From: Oryzias latipes
Taxonomy: Eukaryota > Chordata > Actinopteri > Beloniformes > Adrianichthyidae
Assembly: GCF_002234675.1 (NCBI RefSeq)
Contig: NC_019862.2
Span: 23,804,160-23,868,159, forward strand
Direction of reading: 5' to 3'
DNA length: 64,000 nucleotides
Positions 24,265 through 37,275 of this stretch are shown piece by piece (the stretch's first letter is position 1; each line of letters starts with the position of its first letter). The position numbers and the translations under genes are program-made. Under the pieces are notes generated by a model. It was not told where the DNA came from. It saw only the letters and a list, made by a program, of their open reading frames with translations, and made no database searches.

Positions 24265-27200
24265 ATGGATATTTCCTGTTTCACCTCTGCTGACTCTGCA
24301 GCTAGAAACGCCACCAGGCTGTATAATGGAGACGTGGACACAGGAGACTTCTGGTTCAGAGATGATCTCAGTGCTCCTCTTCCTGCCTACTCCTCTGTTT
24401 CCTATGCCACCACCCAGTGCACGGTCTGCGTGGACCAGCTAGTCCATGCTGTGTGCCGCAACCTGTCTGCAGGGGTGAGGATGGTGATGGAGGGGGTGGG
24501 AGTCAACGTCCCCATCAGTGAGGACGGTAAGAACCTGTAATTCTTCCCTGAAGATCAGTCCATCTGTTTGTCAGCAGTTTCAGAAAGAGCAGAGACGTTT
24601 TCCTGTCTACAGGGTTAGAAACTCATGTTAGTCACAAAAATGTTTCTTTGTCAAAAGTGATGGAAAGTGTGTTGTAGTTGTGTTGTAGTTCCTGCTTTGA
24701 ACCTGGCCTGAGGCAAGTTTCCCGCACATTTCCAGGTCGTGACATGTTTGGTTGGAGAAATCAAAAAAACATTCTTCAGGTTTTTTAGGGTAGGGACTCA
24801 AATGGATTTCCAAAAATAACAACATGTTGAAATGTCATAAGGTCTCCATGAAACATCCCCTCTGCCAGCTAAATGTTTGAGATGTTTGGACTGGAGAGGA
24901 AGTGACACTGGGAACACTTATAAGGAGTGTCGAATGTTCTCATGTTTAAGCAAACAAGAGAGTGATTAGGGCGTTAGCTGCAGGTACTGAAGCTTTAAGT
25001 AAGCTTAACCAGATTCCAGAGAATCAGTTCTGTAAACAGCTGAAGGGAATAGAAAGGATTGTGTAGCTTTAGGTGTTTTGTGTTAGTTTCTGCTTTTGCT
25101 GCTGCCTGGATCAAATAAAAACAACATTCTAACCTCAGAGCTGATATTTGTTCAGTTAAATCAATGCCTTTCATATTATTAAAAGCATTAGAAATATCAT
25201 TCTTTAAAAAGAAACTTCACTTTCTGTCTTGAAAACTGTTCTCCTTTTTTCCATTTTTATCACTGACTCATCCATCCTCCTAGACGGTAACATTTTACTC
25301 TACGCTGTGTGTATTCTGACTGTTTATGAACACAGAAGAAAGTTCTGCTGATCTGCAAACAGGAAGCAGCTTTTTCTGGATCAGTCTTGGTTCTGCTGCA
25401 CTGTGGTTCTGCGTTTGTTTTCATCTGCTTCTGTTCTGTCTTTCAGGTTGTCCACAAATCCCTCCTGTAGGTAAGTGTCCTCCTCTTTTGTGGATTTTGG
25501 AGACTGTAATAGTGAAATATCAGAGCCTCACTAAAAAACAAAAACAAACATAAAGTGTTTTTACATCCTCATTTGTAGACAGAAAATTTCCTTAATTATT
25601 TGCCCCAGAAGTGGCTTCAGAGGCATTAAAGTCAAAGTTCAAACATGTCTTTTTATTTTTCTGTTGAGAAAAATGTAACTGGTTGTTAATTTGGTTTGTG
25701 AAAAATACCAGCAGCTTTGCAAATATTATCAGGAAAAAGGTTTTACTTCCTCTTTTTGTTTTTTCTTTGGTGAAAGCAGCTTTTTGCTGCATTTCAATTT
25801 CTCCACACTTAAAAAGACATCAGGTCATCTCAGAAATGATCATTTTGGATCATCGGTCACCATGAGGTGATGGTTGGAAGGAGGAATGTCAGTAATCAGT
25901 AAAAAAAATTAAAAAAAAAATCTGAGTATATGAAGAAAAGTGATGGAGAAATTGATTAAAAAAACTTCCTTTCAAATGAATATTCTAAACCAGACATGCA
26001 TCATTCAGATGGATGTGGCTGATTAGAAACTGTAAGTTTCAAAATAAATTTCACTAATTAGAAAAAAAAAAGTCAATAATTTGGTCAAAAACCACAATAT
26101 TTATTCGTTGAGGTCCTGGTCTGTTTCTTGTTGGTCGTTGATGCGTCTATAAACTGGTGGTTTACAGACCACAGTCACCGCTGCTGGAGATCGTCAGGTG
26201 CACCATGGGAAGTGATCCAATAGACCTTTTTCGCAAAAACCGGAAACACGTCAGCAACGTGTAAACCTAGTTCCGGTTTGTGCTTCGCTGGCGGAGAATG
26301 GCAGAGCCTAGAGTGTTTTCGAAGAGCCTGAGTTGTGTTCCGAAGTTCATCAGCGCCGATGCGATGAAGGGTGTGAAGATGCATTCGTCCACTAAAGGAA
26401 ACAAATTGGACAAGGGATATAAATTCGTCCATGAAGAGTTTATCCACCATTACCAAGGTAAGCTTCAGCTAGCTTAGCCATAGCCGCATCACCGGTAACT
26501 CTGTGTGTTTGTTTACGTCAACTGTAAATCCTGGTGTTATTTGTAATATAAGGTATAACACATCGCAGTTAATATGTTGTGTGTGTGTTTAAGTGAAAAG
26601 GCATGAGATTAACATAACACCCAAAAATTTGGTGAAGCTGTAAATAAGAAATGTTAAGGTGCCCGTTTGCGTCTTCATTCTTCTTGCTGCAGACAGTTGC
26701 GGCACTTTCTTCACTTACTATTAGTATTATTTTTCTGAAAGTAGGGTGACCACACGTCCTCTTTTCCTGGACATGTCCTATTTTTCGATACTTATATGAT
26801 AAAATAACATTGAACATAGATGAAATGTAATCATATTTGCTTCATGTATGCAGCTCTGAACACCAATTACTCTCGATGAAATATCTCACAAACTCACTTC
26901 ACTCCTCTTTTTTACAAACTCAAATCTGGTCACCCTACTGACAGTTATAGTTTCATGTTACATTGATGTAGCAACATAAGTATGTCTTAATTTTAACCTA
27001 TTTAATTTCCAGACCGCACATTATTCACAGCTGGGTCAGCAGGCTGATCCACCCCCCCCCCCTGGCCTGCACGAGTGGCTTGCAAAGATGGCACAGACCA
27101 AGAACACAGGTGGGTTTGTGATCAAATTATCATTATGATTTAAGAACGGATGTGTATCCATAACAACTGTAGATTATTATAAAAACACCCCCAGTAGTTA

Positions 27201-30200
27201 TTACAGACTGTAATTTCTTTTTGCCTTTTATTTATAAGGGAATCCATCCTGAACCGGTTAGTGAGCTGGTGGTGCAAAAGCCCAAAACAGTTGGCTAAGA
27301 CGGTCTGAGGTCCACACTGTACAAGGCATATACAGGTGAATAATTTAACTTTTTGTTGCTTTGTGAGAGCAAGTTAAGTTTAAATGTAAAAAAATTACAT
27401 TAAATTTAAATGTAGTTATGCACTTATGTCTAACTTTTGTGTGTTGTGTTTCTCTTGTGTAGGACCACTGCCAGATCCATATCTGATGGCATCTGGAAGC
27501 AGATTATGCCAGGTGCAGCCCCAACCTCTCATGGCTGTGTTGGATGGGGTTTCTGAGATGGAATGAAAGAGAACTTGGATAGATATTATAGCAAATGCAT
27601 GAATGCATACCTTAAATTACACTTATCTTGTCTTTAAAAATCAGTTCAGCCTTCTGTCTTACTGTTGATGATCTGTAATGTTCTTTTTTATTCTAAATCT
27701 TTGATGTTATTTGTGTTATTAATCAGTTGTTGTTACGCATACCTAAAAATATTAAATGAGGCACAATTTTGACCAAAATTGTTTTATTTGTTCATCTAAT
27801 TATTTTTGTGAAGTCAAAGTCACATTTCAACAGGAAAATATTACGAATATAACAATTATATTTAACTAGATTTTAAGAATATGTGGAAACACTAAATTTT
27901 TCCATACTATTTGCACATTATACATTATTTACATACCAAACATTAATTCACTCTTCAACACAAAAAAGTCCTTGACAATTTGCCAAAACACGGCATTTAA
28001 GCCAGATCTGATTCACACCGCCCATCAGTGTGAGCGGCACAGAGAGTCCCTGATGTGAAAGGACTTTATCCTACTGATCACTCTTTCCACTATAATTCTG
28101 AGGCGGGTAATGGCTTGGGTTTGTTCTATTTCCTCCTTGCTGATGGAGCTGAAAGCTTAAAAGGTGGAATCATGATCTCAGATCCATTGTCAGTAAGGAG
28201 GTCTTCAATGAGGAACTTTTGTCCGCCATGACATCGTCTCCTGGCTGCAGCAAAGGAACTTGGCTTCTAAGTCATGGATGTAATCCAAAGCCTCATCCAG
28301 AGCACCTGTGAAGATAAAGAAATTAAAAATCAGTCTTGATATATTTATTCTACCTTTCAACACAACACAGTAATCATGTTTTGAAAAGTATGTTAAGTAT
28401 TTAATTACAAATACATTTCATTTATTTTGGTTAATGACAAAATACCCAAAATTAATTAAATACATGTAATTAAAATAGGTGAGAGCGTGACCAGCTTTTA
28501 TTATATACATTAATTTTTTCAGGTAGAAATGCATTTATCCAATAACGGTACACATAGTTGACTAACGTTAACCAAACACATTATGAACAACCTTACCTGC
28601 AGGTGGGTGTGTCACGTAGTCCTGATCCATCTTTACTGCCTTAGCTTAGCCACCGTGTCGCTATCTTCACAGCATAGCTGCATAGACTGACGTTTGAGGT
28701 TCTGTCATATACTGACTCCCTTCTCAAAGGAGCAGTAAAGTTTTTCCAAGGGAAAATACTCGGGACGACACCACTCTTCAGGCGACGAACGACGCAGCCG
28801 CACCACACATCCGGAGCGAAGTTAGTAAGTGCCGGCAGCAGAGGGTGCTACCTGTGTTTACATTAAAACTATGCCCTTCCTCTCTTCAGATCGCCTATAT
28901 CCATTTGGGTTTCAGGTTTGGATCCACAGGAAAATAATGATATGAGAGGCCAGGCTGTTTTTGGTTGGAAGATGAACAGCCTGGAACACAACAGAAACTG
29001 CAACTCTTCGACTCTGCCATTCTTCATATGTGCCGCTATGCTAACAGGAAGTTGTTTTACACGTCATTGACGTATTTCCGGTCAAAAAATGCGGAAGTGT
29101 GAAAAAGGTCTATTCCTATTATTCTCACATTGCGGCCACTGCTGCCTTATTGCATCATATCTACTGCTCCTCTTCTTGCTTACCCCCCCTTTCCCCCTCT
29201 TATGCCCATTTGCCCTTCCTGCATTAGTGGAGGGCCTAAAGTGACTTCCACTCACCGTCACGTACGACAGATGCAAGGTGGAAGTGAAAACCGGCTTATA
29301 TCCCTGATTTATGAATGGATTCTTTGGTGACGTGTTGAGATGTTTGGCTGCAGCTCTGTGTGAGACACACATCTGAAAACGCTGGAGGAGAAACGGTCAT
29401 TTTCTATTCAGTCTTCACAGGATCCTTTGACTGGATGAAGCAGCCATACAGCTCAGCATCAGTTCTAGGAAATGACACAACGTTACCGTAGCAACAGGGA
29501 GCCAAAGAAGTTAAACAAAATCATTGTTTGGTGCTAAATGTGGAAGATTTTCTTTGGATAGCCTTTGACTGCTACCAATGATTTACTCATTCTGGTCATT
29601 TACACGATTTCAACATTTCCCACAACAATAGCTGTGTGAGCAGAACTTTTCAATCTGGACTTTGATAAAAACAAAGACAGAGATTCCTTTGTGTCTGTCT
29701 TCCATTCCTGCTGTATATCAGCTTTGTGTTCATCTAAACAGGCCCACGTTCCTCACTAAGTGAGTATAAACAGGTTTAGATACTGTCTGTTGATGCTACG
29801 TTAAGCCAAAGTGTGTTATGTTGGTGTCCATGTGGATAAACACTGACTGAACTCTCCCTCAGTGTCAGATCACAGTGAGAGTTTATATTACTCATAGTTA
29901 CAGTTGTGGTGTAGCAGAGATGAAGAGCTGCAGCCGCTGATGTGGTTCAATGTTTCGACATAACAGGGAGCAGCTGTACAGTTATCCGCTACATTACCAC
30001 ACATTCCTGTAAGCTGTTTCCTCGCAGCACGTCACCACAGTCTGTGATCTGCTTTCTGCTGAAGTGGTGTCATGCAGCCGTCCACACTCACACCGAAAGC
30101 CTTCATGTTTTTGTCCTGACGTTTATCAAGACGCCTTGGGAAAAACGCCAATTTCCCATTCTCTTTGCAGCCATGGACACATGGATGTAGTTCAGGAAAG

Positions 30201-31349
30201 GTGACGGCAAAGGCACATCTCCATGCAGACTTTGCTGAGTCATTCACAGAGTGTGTGTGTGTGTGTGTGTGTGGGGGGGGGGGGTTAAACTTGATGTGGA
30301 CTGTATTGTTTGGTTTGAAGTGGGTAATACATGATTGTTGATCCATGTAGATGTTGGTGGCTGAAGGAGTTGGTTTGTCTGTGAGAACTGCAGCAGGTTT
30401 TTCTGTCAGAAACCATTCATGGGTGGAAATGTGCAGCTATCATGTAGGTGGTTTCCATCTGCACGACCTCACAGCAGCAGGTTTTTTCTCCTCCTTTTGA
30501 TGTGTCGGAAAAAGTGACCAAAGTATTTTTAAGTGCATCCGAGGCTTAATTTTGTTATTTAAAATTCAACTTCCCTCCCCAGGCCCTCCAGATCTTTTTC
30601 TCACTTGCTGCTCAGATCTTCTACTCGTATAGTGTCACTTATTTCCTCAAACTTTTTCTTTTGCTCTGTGCAAACAGTGCCAGCTACTTTCAGCATAGAT
30701 TCTTTTACAAACTCCTCTCCTGTGGTCTTTTCCAAAGCAACAATGCTGCTGGCTTCTGTCACCGCATCACTGGATTTAGTCATTTTTGTAAACATTGTCT
30801 GCTGTGCAGCATAGCCTCGTTGTACTTGTTGGAGCTTATTGTTGCCAGACCAGCTCTGACCAGCTCCTTCAGCTGACCAGCTCCTTCAGCACCAGACTGT
30901 TGCACCCTCAGTGTAAGAAGGAGCGCTACCGCAGGTCATTCCTCCCCGCAGCCATCAGACTGTACAACACTGTGTTACAGGGACACTCCACGGTCCCAGG
31001 GTGTTTTTTTCATTCACTCACTTATTTATTTTCTTTTGTTGTAGTTGTTGTTTTTCAATTTTAAATTGTTTTTTATTCCTGAACAGTTGTTTGTTTTTGT
31101 TTTTGGTGTGAACTTCATTAGTTATTTCTGTATTTTGAAAAAAAAAAAAAAATTGTAATGTTTTTTTTAGTTTACATGTTTTGCAGACGGCGTGTTTTTT
31201 ACACCTTTGCAGCTGTATTTATTTAATATTTAATATTTATTTCTTTATTTAATAAGAATCTCATTTTTGATAATAATTTTTCATAATAATTTTAGTAATA
31301 TTTTTAATTATTTAATATAAATGTCATTTGTGATGTCCTTTATTGATGT

Positions 31350-31429
<80 letters not shown>

Positions 31430-32019
31430 CTGTCGGAAGTTGGATATTTTTATATGTTTATTGTTTCAAGATTGTAAGCCTTGTAATTCATTTTCAACAT
31501 TTTTTTATGATGGGAGATGATAGAAAAAAATGATTTTTTTCTTCCACCTGCCTCTAGTGGTCTGTAGAGGAACTGCAGCATTTGATAATTCCTGCTTTGC
31601 ATCAAAATGGGGACTGAATGATAGATTTTGTTGTTAACTCTGCTTGTTTGTCTTACAGATGATCCCAAATGGAGGATCGGTATCTTCATCTCAATCATCT
31701 GCCTCTTCTTCCTCATAGCGGCAGTTTTGTTTCAGTTCTGGAGATCTAAAAAGGTTTGATCTTTTAAAGTCTTATCTTTTACTGTTTAAAGAAGATAATC
31801 TACTACTGCTCCCATGTTGACCGATGCCCCGTTATGTTTGTCCACTTTAACCCAACAACTTCCTGCTGCAGTTGTTTGTTCATAGGTGCTGCAGGTGAAA
31901 ACGTCATGTATGTGTTTCTGTTTCAGCGTCGCAGCAGCAAACCTTGTTTCCAGAAACTAATGAAGAGAGGCGGAGCCAGCAATAGTAGCAGTATTGAAGA
32001 GGGAATGACGTCACCATAA
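24265..32019 (+). CDS. Gene C: novel small membrane protein, 157 aa or longer
   Basis: Seen: exons 24265-24526, 25447-25470 (24 nt), 31659-31753 and 31927-32019, with phases 1,1,0. They total 474 nt with one stop. As in gene B, the ectodomain exon starts right after an acceptor (GTCCACAG) with an in-frame ATG: MDISCF. Key residues are C5, D10, N15-A16-T17 (sequon), L19-Y20, W30, C52-T-V-C55, V63-C64 and N66 (sequon). The 24-nt exon encodes a GCPQIPPV hinge. One membrane span lies at about 102-122. The tail is short and basic (WRSKKRRSS) and Ser-rich at the end. The donor of exon 3 (GTTTGA) is weak. No signal-peptide exon is certain; a nine-codon hydrophobic ATG frame at 24152-24178 ending at GTATAA is possible but very short. 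Intron 2 is 6.2 kb and full of repeats. Confidence 0.7.
26298..27560 (+). pseudogene. Second ORF remnant of the ISL2EU-like element
   Basis: The first exon is 26298-26457 (MAEPRVFSKSLSCVPKF.., with a donor at 26458). Later pieces at about 27040-27110, 27280-27340 and 27463-27560 read HEWLAKM, then PKTVG..GLRSTLYKAYTG, then PLPDPYLMASGSRL and PLMAVLDGVSEM. These short motifs resemble proteins accompanying fish transposons that carry a YqaJ-type nuclease. That is a family memory, not a search result. An in-frame stop near 27045 and missing exons show the gene is broken. Confidence 0.5.
27955..28310 (-). pseudogene. DDE transposase remnant (DDE_Tnp_4-like), frameshifted
   Basis: Minus-strand pieces in different frames carry LLQPGDDVMADK, IPPFKL, RLRIIVERVISRIKSFHI and GGVNQIW. 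These match the order of conserved blocks near the end of Harbinger/ISL2EU-type transposases (GD.VMADKGF, the ERAI.R.K block, the GSVNQIW block). Frameshifts and stops separate them, so no enzyme is made. Confidence 0.7.
29115..30235. other. Intron 2 of gene C, no gene seen
   Basis: No recognisable exon or element. Short frames on both strands lack support. Confidence 0.4.
30251..30286. repeat. (GT)n microsatellite with G-run
   Basis: GT dinucleotides run from about 30251 to 30272 and pass directly into a run of ten or more G. Confidence 0.9.
30820..31010 (+). repeat. LINE 3' coding fragment
   Basis: A translated stretch reads LHPQCKKERYRRSFLPAAIR followed by LYNTVL. This resembles the extreme C-terminus of fish non-LTR retrotransposon ORF2. 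A duplicated CCAGCTCCTTCAG motif lies at its start. The rest of the element is absent. Confidence 0.6.
31354..31428. repeat. (AT)n microsatellite
   Basis: About 37 uninterrupted AT units in intron 2 of gene C, 230 bases before the membrane-span exon. Confidence 0.95.
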
Positions 32020-32455
32020 CCTCTGTCGCCCATGGCAACCATGTCCCAGTACTTAATGAGCTCAAAGGCCCCTCCCCCACGTAGAATTAGAGTCAACAGA
32101 AGAAACTTAAAAAGTCTGAATTAAAACTGTTAATTGAGGACTAAAAGTAGAAAAAACAAAAGTTAAAAATACAAAACAGCAGCTGTTACAAATGTTCTTT
32201 TACATTTGGTTTGTTTTAGGTAAAAAAAAAAATTCATGTCTTTCTTTCTTTCATTCACTTTGAGCTGATCCTGATTTGATCCTTTTTTTTTGCAACCAAA
32301 GCTAAAAATGCCATTCTAGACCCATTCTGAAAATAGTATTTTTGGTGCTTTTATGCTCTTGGGCCATTTTTTTTTTTATAATGGAGGACACATCTAAAGA
32401 AAAAAGCATTTTTGAGTATTTCTTTATTCAAATTGTTGTGAATTGGAAGCAGACA

Positions 32456-32461
32456 AATAAA
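32456..32461 (+). terminator. Candidate polyadenylation signal of gene C
   Basis: AATAAA lies 437 bases after the stop. A second candidate is at 32955-32960. Confidence 0.4.
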
Positions 32462-32499
32462 TATCACTGGAAAAAGAGCTTCTTTGTTAAGTAGTAGCT

Positions 32500-35290
32500 A
32501 CAATGGACGGGCCAGGAGCTTCCTGCTCTGCTCCATTCTGATGCATCCACCTGTAGACAAATAGCTCCATTATTTTCTCCGTCTGAGTTAGATAACTCCA
32601 ATATTTGGGGTTGTGAGGGGCTGTAAGCTAGCGGGACAGAGCGTAAACGGAAAACGGGAAGTGGGGATGGCGTTGCTCCACTCCAACAGTATAAAAATCC
32701 TACAAAGGACACAGGTTTTTAATTTTGGCTAAAAAACAAGACCACGGGGAATGCTTTTAAAAAAGATGAGAAGATGATCAGACTGGGACTTTAATGCTAA
32801 CCTAATGGGTAACTGTAGGTTTTTTCCCTCTAGGGGACACTGAACTTTGAATGTGACCTTGATATGTATTTATAAATGTGAAAAGCTAAAACCAGAATTC
32901 TGTTGTTGTAATATCATGAAGACAATTCTGCCTTGTTGGAACAATCCAAACTGGAATAAAACGTCTGTAATGAATCAAACTGGGTTGGATGTTTGTTAGG
33001 AATCACCTGAAACGACCTCAGTAAAGAACGGAGGATTTACAAATAAAGAGAATTAAGTTGAAGTTTTTCTTGTTCTGTTTGTTCATGAAATGTGTTCTGT
33101 GAGACCAAAACTATTAAAAAACAAAAAATAAATGTGAATATTTCATTGGAAGACTGAGATTTTTCACTGACATGAGATCAAATTGATTTAGATCTCTGGT
33201 GAGTGATGGGAGGGAGAAGTTACAAATGTAATCTGTTACAATAATTAGCTGTAGGATTACTAGTCCTTCTTAGCAACATTTGACAGGAGCAGACTGTAAG
33301 ATTCCATACTAATTCTTCACATAACTAAAATCAATTCATGTTTGTGTTATATTATGTAATGAAAACAATCTTCTTTCATGCTTTACTCTGACTGACGGAC
33401 TCTTGAGGGGATTTCCTCTGGGATTCCCCTCCAGACAAATCTAGTTTGGCTTCTTGAGGAAACATCACAGCCTGCAGAAGCTGCCTAGAAAATATCCGTA
33501 GCTGTTTGCAGACTAGCAATGAACACAGCGTCTAAGATGAACACTTTACTCTGACAGCAGCAATGCCACACCCTTTGTTCAACAGAAACTGTTGTGTGTT
33601 TGTTTTTTCTGCATCCACTGAACTCCATGATAACAAAATCCCAGCGCTGCAGAGAGCCTCAAACCTGGTTCAGGGTCACAGTCATACTAGCTCTGCTGCT
33701 TGACATGGTTTGTGTTTGCAGAGATCCATGATGGGGATCAAAATGGCTTCAACAATATTAGTTTTTAACATTAAAATCATTTTTTGTCTTTAAGTCAGAG
33801 GAGTGTGGCTGCTGTGGTGGTTCCTGACTGGTAAAGTTGTGAAACTGGGCCTGCTTAGATCTTCAATGCCAGCTCGTACTCCTTATATTGTATAAACGAC
33901 ATAGATACGCCGCTGAGTTTTTTCTTTGGGTCATTCATGAACCGTGGGAATATTCTCACTCTGATCTGCAGGTTTATGTGAGTCGGCAGCTTTGCAGATC
34001 TCCGCATGACGATAGAATACAGTTTTCAAATCACTGGAAGAGTTTCTGGACCTGCAGCCTCAGTGGTTCTGATTCTGGAAGAGTGTTTTTTTCTTGCGTG
34101 GCACAAAAAATGGTCGTGAAGTGGAGCTGGTTCATCCGCTGTGGTTTTGAGGGAAGCTGCAGCACAGATGAGAAAGGCTCATTATTTAACCTGTTTGCTG
34201 CTTCTGTTCCTGTTGGAACGGCTCCCAGTGTGTCAGACTCAGCAGTATGGGATCATCTGAGGGCCTTACCTTTATCAAGCATTAAAAGCTCCGTTTTGGA
34301 TGAAGATGGACCAAAAGAATGTCTCTAACCTTGAGAATGTTCTGTAGTTTCAGGAAAGAAAGATAAAAAAAAGCTTCTGAAAGTCTAACCTGATTACTTA
34401 AAGAGGAGGAAATCCAGGCAGTTTCTGATGTAACCTGATATGCTTTTCCTTAAACAATCTGTGTTACTGCAGGATTTTAGTGATAGCTTTTAGACACTTT
34501 GTCATGTTTGCTTTCACTTTGAATGAAAGCCAAAAAATAAACTTCAGTGAGACGAGTGAGGTTTGATTCATTCACTAAAGAGTGACTCACTGCTGTGAAA
34601 CGGTAACCTTCACTGTCAAAATACTTCCTACTCTTGGCTGTTTCATGAGTTCCAGATTTAGCTACATCCTAATGTTAATAGTTTTATACAAAAGCCGGGT
34701 CATGAGGTCATTTAAAAATTAATAGTACTTTAAACCAAACAACATTAATGTATGAAATAATTAATTCTTACATTAAAATCCAACTAAAAGCAATTTATGC
34801 CTAAAAACACAAGAAATGAGGTCTGTAATGATAGATTTGATCAAGTTTCATTAGTCAGTTGGTATTTTAAGCTGACCCTGGTGAACAGCTGTCAGGATCT
34901 CCTCTCTCTGAGATGAAACAGCCGTCTGACTTTGTTGTTTCATATTTGCTCTCGATTCGCCCTGAACCCTTTCACGCCATATACGGTTAATTGACCTTGA
35001 ACAGAAAAAAAACACTTTTATTTAAATAGTGGTAAACTCAGGCATGAAGGGGTTAATGTCATGAATGACGTTTGTTGCTTTCATTCAACTTTCAAACTGT
35101 GAAGTTTGGAGCAGATCAACCAAACGTGCTCTGTGCATAAACTTCATTACCCACAAACCTTAGCAAGAAGTACTACACGTATACTTAAAAGTGGAAGTTT
35201 ACTTTTGTATATTATCTATCAAATGTAAAATTTTGTAATTTAGTCTGAAGAAGTATTCAGTTAGCATACTTCATGTACTACATGTACATG
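32500..35290. other. Intergenic between genes C and D, no confirmed gene
   Basis: A 146-codon plus-strand frame at 33888-34328 opens with TTG, has no ATG for about 75 codons, and shows no family resemblance or clear splice sites. Nothing else is recognisable. Confidence 0.4.
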
Positions 35291-35298
35291 GTCTATAG

Positions 35299-36038
35299 CA
35301 GGGGTCACCAACCCTGTGCCCGCGGGCGCCAGTGCGCCCGCGAGCACCCCTTGTGGCGCCCGCAGGGAATGCACCCAAAAAAAAATCTTTTTTTTTTTTT
35401 TATTGAAGCAAATATTCAACAAACAACCACCGCATGTCTGTCAATGACAACAATATCAATTCTGAGATAAAGGTAGACAAAGAAAACCCAAATATGTAAA
35501 CAAATATAACTTAAAAAATAATCACTAAAAGTAAGGGTCTATTACAAAAGTTTAAATAGATCAAATAAATTACACAATTTCTGGACATTCTTATGATTCA
35601 TGTAATGTAAAGATTTTGAGAATAGGTTGAGGTGGTTGAGTAATCCATTAATGTGAGGATTAATATTCCTGTCTGTTTTTATTTACATTTATGTTTAAAA
35701 AGTTAAAATTAAGTTAAAGTTTTAAAGGTTTAAAAGTTTAGCTTTAGTGTGTTCAATAAATATTTATCTTGTTCGGCTGCAACCTAAAGTCTGTTTTGAA
35801 ATTAGGCTCCCTCTGCAACTGAGTTTGACCCCCCCCTGTAATACGAGTCTACAAAATTCATGCATGTTTTTGTGTGTAAAATGAGCAAATAAAAATAGGG
35901 CACACAAAAGGAAGTCCTCAAATTGTGTTTTTTTTTTTTTTTTTGGGGGGGGGGGGCTAGGAGGTTTTTAGTGGCGCCCTTCATACCACTTGGTGCCCAT
36001 GAAATAGCCCTCGGTCTCAAAAAGGTTGGTGACCCCTG
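35299..36038. mobile_element. hAT-type MITE with perfect 8-bp TSD
   Basis: The termini are CAGGGGTCACCAACC and GGTTGGTGACCCCTG, exact inverted repeats of 15 bp. GTCTATAG flanks on both sides (35291-35298 and 36039-36046). The subterminal parts also pair loosely (GCGCCC.. and GGCGCC..). Length is 740 bp with no transposase. The 8-bp duplication and CAGGG start fit hAT. Confidence 0.95.
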
Positions 36039-36810
36039 GTCTATAGTATACCTGCTATACTCGGGTATACTTCATAAACTTATAGTGTGTAACTATTTGC
36101 TGAGGGAATCCACCATTTCTTAACATTTTCTGGGAGGAAGTTTTCATTTGGCTTGATATTTTGGTTTGAAATATAACGTTAAAATTTATAAGCAGAAAGT
36201 TATTTTTAACTAAAAACCAAGTATCATCATCAAAGTGTTGATGAAGAGCTTGAAACCTCTACGGTCCTGAAAGCAGGTTCATGATCATCTGTCAATTTAA
36301 GTGTTTCTTCTGATAATCTGCATTTGACTCATAATCTCATGATCATTCAAACAAACTCCTACAAAAACAGACTTTGGGATTTCCTGAATCATTTTTTATA
36401 TTCTCTCACAGTTGAAGTGTTTCTCTGATGAACATCACAGACCAAACTATTCTTTTTCTACAGAATCTGTCACTGAAAAATACGGTTTGGTTTTTTCGCC
36501 CCGCTGGGGGCTTTAGAGAGTTTCCTGAATGATCTCCTTCCTGCTCCATCAAGACTGTTGTGGTTCCTGCAGTTCTTCCGGTTCTAGAGCTGAGATGAAG
36601 AACAGAAAGATCACTTTCTACCACAGTGACCAGAGTGTAAGACTATATGTATTAGTAAAGAAATTCCGATTTCATGAATACACCTCACCATCAATAATAA
36701 GACTATATTTAACAACAGTGGCAATAAATAGTAAATATTTCACCTTTATGTCAGTTTAGCTAATGGGGAGTTAAAGACTCCAAGACAAATCCAGAAAACC
36801 CAGATAAAAT

Positions 36811-36816
36811 TTTATT
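36811..36816 (-). terminator. Candidate polyadenylation signal of gene D
   Basis: Minus-strand AATAAA, 1.2 kb past the gene D stop. If used, the 3' UTR would contain the MITE at 37276-37480. Confidence 0.35.
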
Positions 36817-37275
36817 AAATAAACCCAAAAAAGATGCCAATAGATAAGACCACGAAATGCATTTAAGGAAAACAAACAGTGACTCAGCTGAAGACATTTT
36901 TTCATTTAGCTCTGCAGACCTCGAGGTGTAAACTGGTCTCTAAATGATAATCCTTCACATTCTGGATTAGATCTGAAAATTAAAATGTTAACAATGACAC
37001 AGAGACGATGGCACACAAATTTCAAAGTAAAACCAAACGAAATATAAATATTTACATATGTAATAAAGAGATGCACATAAAACATTTAAAAAAGGTTGCC
37101 TACTTTAACCAAACATACATACACACGCATATTTTTGAGATATAGCTTATAGGTCCATCAGAGTATTTTGCTTAGAATAACCCAGAATTTAACAAAGAAT
37201 TGGCCAAGTTAGTCTTATTTCTAATTTTTTAGTCGCATCTGGAAGTGCTTTACAGAAATGCTTAGGTAGTTTTAA

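Larger units (their letters stand above)
26222..29111. mobile_element. Decayed ISL2EU-like DNA transposon in intron 2 of gene C
   Basis: The termini are AGACCTTTTTCGC and its inverted partner GTGTGAAAAAGGTCT, each flanked by AT (26220-26221 and 29112-29113). The subterminal parts also pair (CCGGAAACACGTCA.. against TGACGTATTTCCGG). Two convergent gene remnants lie inside: a plus-strand multi-exon frame on the left and a minus-strand DDE transposase remnant on the right. A 2-bp duplication with a transposase plus a second, nuclease-like gene is the known layout of ISL2EU elements. The superfamily call rests on that layout and is an inference. Confidence 0.65.

Noticed and set aside
31321-31533. 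Tyr-Ile repeat protein frame
   Set aside because: This is simply translated (AT)n microsatellite.
33888-34328. 146-codon plus-strand frame
   Set aside because: It starts at TTG, has no ATG for about half its length, and shows no splice sites, signal peptide or recognisable motif.
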